Source: Acidimicrobiia bacterium (GTDB lineage Bacteria > Actinomycetota > Acidimicrobiia > Acidimicrobiales > AC-14). From it: 5,524 nt of DNA. Below are positions 1 to 4,459 of this stretch, in pieces. The stretch lies in the NCBI GenBank assembly GCA_019244985.1, contig JAFASB010000043.1, forward strand, positions 1 to 5,524. The letters are read 5' to 3'. The notes beneath the pieces were generated by a model that saw only the letters and a list, made by a program, of their open reading frames with translations, was not told where the DNA came from and ran no database searches. The position numbers were made by a program, and so were the translations under genes. How positions within the stretch are numbered: position 1 is the stretch's first letter; the number at the start of each line of letters is the position of its first letter.

Positions 1-211
1 TCGCCAGGGCGGTCAGCGGGTCGCCGACGGTCCCGTCGGTCACGCCGAACGTGGCGTCCTGGCCGAGGACGCTGATGTGCAGCGCCCGGGCCGTGCCCGT
101 GGCCGTGAAGCTCTCGGGCGTGTCGGCGGATGCGCTGGCCGCGGGAAGGGCGAACGCAGCGAGCATCACCCCCGCCAAGCCGAGCATTCCAATACGACGG
201 AGAGTGCGCAT
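1..211 (-). CDS. Exported protein of unknown function, N-terminal part only
   Basis: The reverse strand opens with ATG at 211-209 and stays open for 70 codons to the window edge, so the C-terminus is missing. The N-terminus is a textbook Sec signal peptide: basic residues at 2-6 (RTLRR), a hydrophobic core at about 7-23 rich in Leu, Ala, Gly and Met, then an AxA site (Ala27-Ser28-Ala29), giving a mature protein that begins DTPESFTATG. There is no lipobox cysteine, so it is more likely secreted than a lipoprotein. The visible mature part (ATGTARALHISVLGQ, then ATFGVTDG) is Ser/Thr/Gly/Ala-rich with beta-strand character, as in many actinobacterial surface proteins. I cannot name the family; that likeness is an impression. 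A purine-rich AGGGGG at 227-222 lies 10 nt before the ATG and can serve as ribosome binding site. A structured leader and a likely promoter lie upstream. Confidence 0.8.
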   Translation of the reverse strand, partial: MRTLRRIGMLGLAGVMLAAFALPAASASADTPESFTATGTARALHISVLGQDATFGVTDGTVGDPLTALA

Positions 212-344
212 TACCCCATATCCCCCTGTTGGTGCGTTCCGCCCAGGCGGGCGGGAGAGTAGCCAGGTTCTTCACCTGTTCGCCACGCGGGGTGAGATTT
301 CCTGCGGCTCCCGCCACCCCACGTCTGACCGATGGCCCGATCGG
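212..344 (-). promoter_or_regulatory. Highly structured 5' leader of the exported-protein gene; candidate cis-regulatory RNA
   Basis: Read on the reverse strand, the leader contains four consecutive hairpins. H0: CCGAT (344-340) with ATCGG (333-329). H1: a 10-bp helix, ACGTGGGGTG (324-315) with CACCCCGCGT (294-285), nine Watson-Crick pairs plus one G-U, with an inner GCGG/CCGC hairpin (314-311 with 307-304). H2: CAGGT (278-274) with ACCTG (268-264), loop GAAGA. H3: CCGCCC (254-249) with GGGCGG (244-239), loop GCCT. The SD AGGGGG follows at 227-222. GGCGGGAG (315-308) can instead pair perfectly with CTCCCGCC (257-250), which would disrupt the inner part of H1 and all of H3. Mutually exclusive helices before a start codon are a usual sign of a riboswitch or RNA thermosensor, but high GC also makes chance helices easy. 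No run of T follows H3, so control of translation is more likely than of termination. Confidence 0.4.
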
Positions 345-350
345 AGCATG

Positions 351-380
351 CCCCTAGGTATTTCAGGGCACCTGTGTCAA
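351..380 (-). promoter_or_regulatory. Probable sigma-70-type promoter of the exported-protein gene
   Basis: On the reverse strand TTGACA at 380-375 is a perfect -35 consensus. An 18-nt spacer leads to TAGGGG at 356-351, which shares TAGG with -10 boxes often seen in Actinobacteria but lacks the final T. Transcription would start near 344, just where the first leader hairpin begins, giving an untranslated leader of about 130 nt. The -35 box is strong and the -10 box weak. Confidence 0.4.
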
Positions 381-588
381 CGTCCGTTCGGGTCATGCGG
401 CCATGTCATTGCCGCAACTGCCCGCCACGTGACGCGCGAGATCACACTTTTTTTTGCGATCGCGGAAAGGGGCCGCGCCGGCGACCCCTTTCTCAGGTCC
501 AGACCCGGTTCGAGGACGTCAGGCCAACAACGCGCACCGGCCGCCCCGCACCCCCACGACCTGGTTCGGTCGTCGTCGTCGGAATCAC
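381..588. other. Intergenic stretch with no supported gene
   Basis: Between the promoter of the leftward exported-protein gene and the rightward unknown gene I find no credible coding region. Open frames crossing it have arginine/proline/serine-rich, low-complexity translations and no ribosome binding site. The only structure seen is the T8 / GCGATCGC / inverted repeat cluster listed separately and a short GTC run near 568-580. Confidence 0.55.
448..492. repeat. T8 tract, GCGATCGC palindrome and 8-bp inverted repeat
   Basis: Three elements lie side by side: eight T residues (448-455), the palindrome GCGATCGC (456-463), and the perfect inverted repeat GAAAGGGG (465-472) / CCCCTTTC (485-492) around a 12-nt GC-rich loop. 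The T8 tract stands out in such GC-rich DNA. The order is wrong for an intrinsic terminator: on the plus strand the T-run precedes the hairpin, and on the minus strand the hairpin is followed by an A-run. It could be a protein-binding site between the two divergent genes or a remnant of something else. Confidence 0.5.
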
Positions 589-617
589 TTGACCTCGCTG
601 ATACGAAGCGCATTCGC
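589..617 (+). promoter_or_regulatory. Weak candidate promoter of the unknown plus-strand gene
   Basis: TTGACC (589-594) is a good -35 hexamer. At 17-nt spacing it faces ATTCGC (612-617), a poor -10 box. The position, about 40-70 nt before the candidate start codons, is sensible, but the call rests almost entirely on the -35 box. Confidence 0.2.
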
Positions 618-622
618 TGTTC

Positions 623-633
623 GAACCGCTGAC
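623..633 (+). repeat. 11-bp direct repeat of the tRNA-Thr T-arm sequence
   Basis: GAACCGCTGAC at 623-633 recurs in the same orientation at 1215-1225, inside the T-arm and variable region of the tRNA-Thr gene. The copies are 592 bp apart and enclose almost exactly the unknown plus-strand gene. Read on the reverse strand, the upstream copy (GTCAGCGGTTCGAA) looks like a variable loop, T-stem and T-loop, but what follows does not complete a T-stem or acceptor stem, so it is not a tRNA. It may be a tRNA-derived scar or chance. Confidence 0.35.
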
Positions 634-658
634 GGGTGGCGCCTCGCACGAAGTTGCG

Positions 659-1165
659 TTGACGCCTGCGTATCGCTCGGTGCTGGAGCACGTCGTGACG
701 GCGGGCAAGTGGACGGTGGCCGAGCATGGCGCGGCCTTCGCAGCGATCCTGGGACGAGGGTTGGGCGGCGGTCTCAATTGGGAAGGCGGAGAGGTACGGA
801 AGGGTTGGGACGCCATGAAGGCTGCCAAGCAGGACCTCGAAGACGGCAACTTCATCGATTACTCCGGCCCGCTACGCCTCGTCTTCCAGACGGTGGACTA
901 CAAGAAACCTTTCTCGTTCAGACACCTGACCCTCGAGACCGCCATGTTGTCGATAACGGGTCACGCTCTCGGCCTGCCCTCAGCCGATGTCAGCGCACTC
1001 GCCACCACCAACGGCGCTCGTCGCTCGTCGCCGGACGGTTCCATCCGGACGATCACGACGACGGGTGAGGTCGAGTACGCGAAGCACTCGGCCGCCGTTT
1101 TCACCGTGCGCGGACCCGACGGTGCGTCTATCTACGTGAGCGAGGACGTGCGCAGCCTGCAGTGA
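659..1165 (+). CDS. Hypothetical protein of unknown function, about 168 aa
   Basis: I do not recognise this protein. It is a mixed-composition soluble sequence with no membrane span or signal peptide. Landmarks from the TTG start are a Gly-rich stretch at about 37-47 (GRGLGGGLNWEGG), a charged helix-like part near 53-65 (MKAAKQDLEDG), then a probable beta-rich C-terminal half ending VYFT-like strands such as AAVFTVRGPDGASIYVSE. Codon use favours G/C at third positions, supporting real coding, but it is looser than in neighbouring holB (AGA, ATA, AAA and CCT occur). The start is uncertain: TTG at 659 has no Shine-Dalgarno; GTG at 695 has GGAG at 685-688 at good spacing but shortens the protein by 12 residues. 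The frame is open back to a TGA at 599-601 with plausible coding character and no ATG/GTG/TTG before 659, so the N-terminus may be truncated. It stands alone, convergent with tRNA-Thr. Confidence 0.6.
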   Translation: MTPAYRSVLEHVVTAGKWTVAEHGAAFAAILGRGLGGGLNWEGGEVRKGWDAMKAAKQDLEDGNFIDYSGPLRLVFQTVDYKKPFSFRHLTLETAMLSITGHALGLPSADVSALATTNGARRSSPDGSIRTITTTGEVEYAKHSAAVFTVRGPDGASIYVSEDVRSLQ

Positions 1166-1195
1166 GCTGCAGCCCCCCGCCAAAAGGGGGCGCTC
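1164..1195. terminator. Strong hairpin between convergent genes, likely bidirectional terminator
   Basis: GCCCCC (1172-1177) pairs with GGGGGC (1186-1191) around an 8-nt loop, and GAGC (1164-1167) with GCTC (1192-1195) can extend the stem across a 4-nt bulge. It begins within the stop codon of the plus-strand gene and ends three bases before the tRNA-Thr 3' end, so it can serve both convergent transcripts. Neither side has a T-tract; terminators lacking one are often proposed in Actinobacteria. Its role is inferred. Confidence 0.55.
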
Positions 1196-1197
1196 GG

Positions 1198-1270
1198 AGC
1201 CCGAGAGCGGAATTGAACCGCTGACCTGCTCATTACGAGTGAGCCGCTCTGCCGACTGAGCTACTCGGGC
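1198..1270 (-). tRNA. tRNA-Thr, anticodon CGT
   Basis: The reverse strand folds into a complete 73-nt cloverleaf. The acceptor stem is GCCCGAG/CTCGGGC (7 perfect pairs), the D-stem GCTC/GAGC with loop AGTCGGCA, the anticodon stem GCTCA/TGAGC with loop CTCGTAA, the variable loop AGGTC, and the T-stem AGCGG/CCGCT with loop TTCAATT. The anticodon CGT at 34-36 (U33 before, A37 after) reads ACG, hence threonine. The discriminator base is U73, followed by CCG rather than CCA, so CCA must be added by tRNA nucleotidyltransferase. The gene lies 26 nt after the holB stop codon on the same strand with no obvious promoter in the gap, so it may be processed from the operon transcript or driven from inside holB. 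Confidence 0.96.
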
Positions 1271-1296
1271 GATGGAGGTGCGAGCGTAGCGAGGAA

Positions 1297-2337
1297 CTAC
1301 TGCAGGTTCGGCAGCTTCAACAGGAGGGCCTGGAGGAGCAGGGTCTCGTTCGGATTGCGCTCGAGGGCCTCGGCCGCTTCGACGATGGCGTCGACCGCGG
1401 CGAGGCACTGGGCCGTCGGGCCCGAGCCCGCCACAAGGGCATCTCGGTAGGCCTGCTGCAGGGTGGCGAGTCCGAAGCGCAGCTCATCCATGCGCAGCCG
1501 GCGCAGCTCGCGACGGTGCTGCTCGTCCACCTGCTTGCGGTTGACCCGGTCGCCGTAACGGGACGCCCTCTCCTCGAGTGCTTCGAGCTCGGCGGCGTGG
1601 CGGGCGTGGAGCGGTTCGACGCCGGCGGCCGAGATCAGCTGGGCGAGCTCGGCGGCGACGACGGCGACCGCCGCGCCGGTGCCGTCGAGGCGACGGGGGA
1701 CGTCTCGCCACGCCTGGCGACGAGCGGCCAGGTCGGGATCGGAGGCGAGCAGGCGGGCGCGGTCGAGGCGGCCACCCGCCGCGTCGGCAGCCTCCTCAGC
1801 GGCGGCCCGCTCGACGCCCTCGGCGACCAGCGTCTGCACGAGCTGTTCGCGATCGATGGCTCGAAAGTCGATCTGGACGCAGCGCGAAGCGATCGTCTCG
1901 AGCTCGACGGGGACGTGGTCGGCGAGCACGACGAACACCGTGCTCTCGGGCGGCTCCTCGATCACCTTCAGCAGCGTCGGTGCCGCCTCCTTGACCAGGT
2001 GGAAGTCGGTGAGCACCAGCACCTTGCGGTGCCCCTCGTTGGGGCTGCGCATGGCCAGGCGGACGATCTCCCGCGCCTGGTCGACGGTGATGTAGGGCCC
2101 CGTACGCTCGACGACCACGACGTCGGGATGGACGCCGTGGAGGACGCGCGTGCACACGTCGCACGTGCCGTCGCCGCCGTTGGGGCACAGGAGCGCGGCA
2201 GCGAAGGCTCGCGCCGCGTCGCGCTTGCCGCTGCCGGGCGGGCCGACGAACAGGTAGGCGTGCACCGGCGTCAACGCGGCCGCTGCGAGACGGCCGGCGG
2301 CGACCTCTTGGCCGATCAGTCCTTCGAGGACAGCCAT
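1297..2337 (-). CDS. holB: DNA polymerase III subunit delta' (clamp-loader subunit)
   Basis: At 346 aa it has the length of the family. It is a subunit of the clamp loader (DnaX, delta, delta') that places the beta sliding clamp on primed DNA. The AAA+ domain covers about residues 1-160: GQ box-like start (LIGQE, 7-11), intact Walker A (GPPGSGK, 32-38), a cysteine cluster at 51-62, the Walker B position LTDFH (109-113) and sensor 1 followed by the TIASRC motif (148-153) with its arginine finger. The Walker B position lacks the Asp-Glu pair of an active ATPase such as DnaX, which favours delta' over tau/gamma. The C-terminal 180 residues are helical, as expected for lid and collar. The zinc module shows Cys51, Asp56, Cys59, Cys62, with Asp where E. 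coli delta' has a cysteine ligand. The ATG overlaps the end of tmk by 22 nt and lacks a clear Shine-Dalgarno, suggesting translational coupling. Confidence 0.93.
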   Translation of the reverse strand: MAVLEGLIGQEVAAGRLAAAALTPVHAYLFVGPPGSGKRDAARAFAAALLCPNGGDGTCDVCTRVLHGVHPDVVVVERTGPYITVDQAREIVRLAMRSPNEGHRKVLVLTDFHLVKEAAPTLLKVIEEPPESTVFVVLADHVPVELETIASRCVQIDFRAIDREQLVQTLVAEGVERAAAEEAADAAGGRLDRARLLASDPDLAARRQAWRDVPRRLDGTGAAVAVVAAELAQLISAAGVEPLHARHAAELEALEERASRYGDRVNRKQVDEQHRRELRRLRMDELRFGLATLQQAYRDALVAGSGPTAQCLAAVDAIVEAAEALERNPNETLLLQALLLKLPNLQ

Positions 2338-2927
2338 GCGTCGACAGCATCACGAACCCGCGCCGCTACCTCGTCGACGGAGTCCGCGCCGTCGACGACG
2401 ATCCAGCGGTCCGGGTCGGCCGCGGCGAGCGCCCGGTAACCCTCGACGACGCGCCGGTGGAAGTCGTCGCCCGCCGCCTCCATGCGGTCCCGGCCCCGGA
2501 GGCGCTCGGCGGCCACCGACGCGGAAACGTCGAGCAGGACGACGAGGTCGGGTTCGACGGCGCCCGCGAAGTCGAACGACAGTCGACGCAGTTCGTCGAT
2601 GTCCATTCCCCGCCCGAACCCCTGATAGGCCAGCGTCGACGGCACGTAGCGGTCGGTAACGACGTCGGTCCCCTCGGCCAGCGCCGGCTCGATCACCTCG
2701 GCGACGTGCTGGGCCCGGTCGGCTGCCATCAGCAGGGCTTCGGCCTCGGCCGCCATCGACGACACGCCGGGGTCGAGCACCAGCTCCCTGATCCGCTTCC
2801 CGATGTCGGTGCCACCCGGCTCGCGCGTCAGGACGGCGCCGAGGTGGGCCGCGAGCCGCGCCGCCTGGGTCGACTTGCCAGACGCCTCGCCGCCCTCGAA
2901 GACGATGAGGCGGCCGCGCTTACTCAA
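2316..2927 (-). CDS. tmk: Thymidylate kinase (dTMP kinase)
   Basis: Phosphorylates dTMP to dTDP with ATP in the cytosol, the step common to de novo and salvage dTTP synthesis. Counting from the TTG start (203 aa, normal for the family), the order is: beta-strand RLIVFEG, P-loop GGEASGKST (about 12-20), TREPGGT (34-40), the DRY motif DRYVPSTLAYQG (92-103) that positions dTMP, PDLVVLLDV (126-134), and the arginine-rich lid RLRGRDRME (142-150). All core residues are present. I prefer TTG at 2927 because GAGG at 2937-2934 lies exactly 6 nt before it and the encoded N-terminus (MSKRGRLIVFEG) matches usual Tmk spacing. GTG at 2969 would add 14 residues but has no ribosome binding site; annotation pipelines may choose it. 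The TTG overlaps the MFS stop in TTGAGTAA, and the 3' end overlaps holB, so all three are probably coupled. Confidence 0.94.
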   Translation of the reverse strand: MSKRGRLIVFEGGEASGKSTQAARLAAHLGAVLTREPGGTDIGKRIRELVLDPGVSSMAAEAEALLMAADRAQHVAEVIEPALAEGTDVVTDRYVPSTLAYQGFGRGMDIDELRRLSFDFAGAVEPDLVVLLDVSASVAAERLRGRDRMEAAGDDFHRRVVEGYRALAAADPDRWIVVDGADSVDEVAARVRDAVDAWLSSKD

Positions 2928-4359
2928 CGCGTGCCTCGTGCCCGCGGAGTGCCTTGTGGGCGAGGACACCGGCGGCGGCGATGATCACGCCACCGAGCCA
3001 AAGAGTGAGCCGAACACCTTCGAGCTGGACGGTGATGCCCACGTGCACCGATCCGGGTGAGAGCTTGCCAAGGCCGTAGGCGAGGAACGGGCCGACGGTC
3101 AGGGCGATCACCAGGCACAGGCGCACCAGCGTGTAGAGGGTCGCGAACACCCGGCCCCTGATCTCGTCGGAGACGTTCTCCTGGATCAGCGTGAAGCCCA
3201 TGACGTAGACGCCCCCGGCGAAGATCCCCATCACACCGACGAAGACGAGAGCCGGCGCCAGTGTCGACATCGACGCGCCGAGCACGAGCGCAGCCCCCGC
3301 GCCGAGCACCGCCCACGGGAAGAGGCGTTCCTTCGGCACCCGCTTCTGCACGACCGACAGGCCGAGGACACCGATGGCGACGCCCGTCCCCATGGCGGTG
3401 AGGAGAAGGCTGAAGCCGGTGTCGCCCGACCCGAGGACCTTCGACGCAAATGTCGGCCCGAGGGGGACGACCATTCCGCCACCGATGAGACCGGTGCCGA
3501 GACCAATCATCACCGAGCGCACAATTGGATTGCCACCAATGAAGCGCCAGCCCTCGCGCAGCTCATCGAACGTCTCCCGGAGATTGATGCGCTCGCGCTC
3601 CTTCGGACGCTGGCGCCGAGGGATGGCCAGCGTCGAGATCAACGTCGCCGACACCAGGAAGCTCACGACGTCGGCGTAGATGGCGACCGACTCCTTGTTG
3701 AGGTGCAGGAAGTGCAGACCGCTGAAGTGGTTGCTCAGCCACCCGGCGACCGAGAACAACAGGGCCGAGATGCCACCCGCGAGGGGAAAGGTGCCGTAGG
3801 CGGCGACCAGCGAGAGCGAGTTCGCCGTCGTGAGTTGGTCGTGGGGCACCAGGTTCGGGACCGACGCCTCCTTGGCCGGTGTCCACAGCAGGCTGAGCAC
3901 CTCGAGCAGGAGCGAGATCAGGAACAGCTCCCAGACCGTGTGCAGGAACGGGAGCGACGCCATGGCGATGCCCCGCCCGATGTCGCAGGTGACCATCACC
4001 CGCTTGCGGTCCCAGCGGTCGATGAGCACGCCGCCCACCGACCCGAGGAAGAACCCCGGGATCATGCGGGCGCTCATCACCACGCCGACCGCAGTCTCCG
4101 GTGACGACTTGCCGATGCGGGCCGCCAGCGCCAGGACCGCAACCAGGCCGATCCAGTCGCCGAGCGAGGACACGACCTGCGCCGCCCACAGACGGATGAA
4201 GGAGTGGTAGCCGAAGATCGGGAATCGATGGCGCTCGCGGCGCCTGACACCCCGGGCGACGTCGACGGTCTCGTGCGGCGGCGGCAGGCTCTGGCGCGAC
4301 GACGACGTCACCGGGGTCGACGGCGTTCCGGGGTCGTCAGGGACCTGCGCCTCCGCCAC
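2920..4359 (-). CDS. MFS-family membrane protein encoded upstream of tmk
   Basis: The 479-aa protein has the major facilitator fold: a Pro/Ser-rich cytosolic N-tail (1-45), then about 12 hydrophobic segments between 52 and 468, with a charged loop at about 247-275 splitting the two halves. The motif-A-like loop GGVLIDRWDRKRVM (109-122) lies between helices 2 and 3, followed by VPHDQLTTANSL (171-182) and, in the second half, EIRGRVFA (399-406). These match the MFS subgroup often labelled transmembrane secretion effector or MFS_3. No substrate can be read from the sequence; efflux is a default guess. The gene leads the tmk-holB operon and overlaps tmk by 8 nt. From memory, some Streptomyces tmk genes encode a kinase fused to a membrane domain of this sort, which hints at a link between the two. 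The start is GTG at 4359-4357 with no Shine-Dalgarno, consistent with a leaderless message; GTG at 4311 is an alternative. Confidence 0.88.
   Translation of the reverse strand: MAEAQVPDDPGTPSTPVTSSSRQSLPPPHETVDVARGVRRRERHRFPIFGYHSFIRLWAAQVVSSLGDWIGLVAVLALAARIGKSSPETAVGVVMSARMIPGFFLGSVGGVLIDRWDRKRVMVTCDIGRGIAMASLPFLHTVWELFLISLLLEVLSLLWTPAKEASVPNLVPHDQLTTANSLSLVAAYGTFPLAGGISALLFSVAGWLSNHFSGLHFLHLNKESVAIYADVVSFLVSATLISTLAIPRRQRPKERERINLRETFDELREGWRFIGGNPIVRSVMIGLGTGLIGGGMVVPLGPTFASKVLGSGDTGFSLLLTAMGTGVAIGVLGLSVVQKRVPKERLFPWAVLGAGAALVLGASMSTLAPALVFVGVMGIFAGGVYVMGFTLIQENVSDEIRGRVFATLYTLVRLCLVIALTVGPFLAYGLGKLSPGSVHVGITVQLEGVRLTLWLGGVIIAAAGVLAHKALRGHEARVE
2934..2937 (-). promoter_or_regulatory. Ribosome binding site that decides the tmk start
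   Basis: GAGG on the reverse strand, inside the last codons of the MFS gene, with a 6-nt spacer to TTG at 2927. No comparable purine motif precedes the alternative GTG at 2969, whose upstream sequence is a GCC repeat. Confidence 0.5.
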
Positions 4360-4365
4360 GAGCCG

Positions 4366-4371
4366 AGATTA
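4366..4371 (-). promoter_or_regulatory. -10 box of a probable leaderless promoter for MFS-tmk-holB
   Basis: TAATCT on the reverse strand (4371-4366) fits the TANNNT -10 consensus and ends exactly six bases before the GTG of the MFS gene, so transcription would be expected to begin at the start codon itself. The start codon has no Shine-Dalgarno, and the upstream topA terminator makes a separate promoter necessary. The nearest -35-like hexamer, TTGCCG at 4391-4386, is only 14 nt away, shorter than ideal. Leaderless genes with this spacing are common in Actinobacteria. Confidence 0.5.
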
Positions 4372-4437
4372 CGGGTCGGAGCGCCCGGCAACCGCTGCTA
4401 TTGCTGCCTTCTGCTCGCTGAGCGATCAGAAGTCAGC

Positions 4438-4459
4438 AAAAGCGGGCTGGGTCAGCCCG
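4438..4459 (-). terminator. Rho-independent terminator of topA
   Basis: On the reverse strand CGGGCT (4459-4454) pairs with AGCCCG (4448-4443) around loop GACCC (4453-4449), followed by C and TTTT (4441-4438). The stem starts in the last sense codons of topA and its TGA is split between stem and loop. It separates topA from the MFS-tmk-holB operon. Confidence 0.75.

Noticed and set aside
212..300. Assignment of the leader to the c-di-AMP (ydaO) riboswitch class
   Set aside because: Only two short blocks resemble the class; the conserved CAGCTAAC segment and the matching closing stem are absent, so the name is not justified.
448..492. Intrinsic terminator
   Set aside because: On the plus strand the T-run precedes the hairpin instead of following it; on the minus strand the hairpin is followed by an A-run.
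51..632. Long plus-strand open frame of 193 codons
   Set aside because: It runs antisense through the signal-peptide gene, then through the leader and intergenic region. Its translation is Arg/Ser/Pro-rich without domain character, and it lacks a ribosome binding site.
623..640. tRNA or tRNA pseudogene
   Set aside because: Only a T-arm-like half is visible; no T-stem partner, acceptor stem or anticodon arm surrounds it.
454..1068. Plus-strand open frame of 204 codons overlapping the unknown gene
   Set aside because: Its translation is Arg/Gly-rich as is typical of a wrong frame in GC-rich DNA. The 659-1165 frame has better codon use and amino-acid mixture.
1516..2439. Plus-strand open frame of 307 codons opposite holB
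   Set aside because: A shadow of holB on the other strand: no recognisable motifs, Asp/Gly/Arg-rich translation, while the minus frame encodes a complete delta' subunit.
2316..2969. GTG at 2969 as the tmk start
   Set aside because: No ribosome binding site, and it adds a 14-residue tail before the usual Tmk N-terminus; TTG 2927 has GAGG at 6 nt. Still possible.
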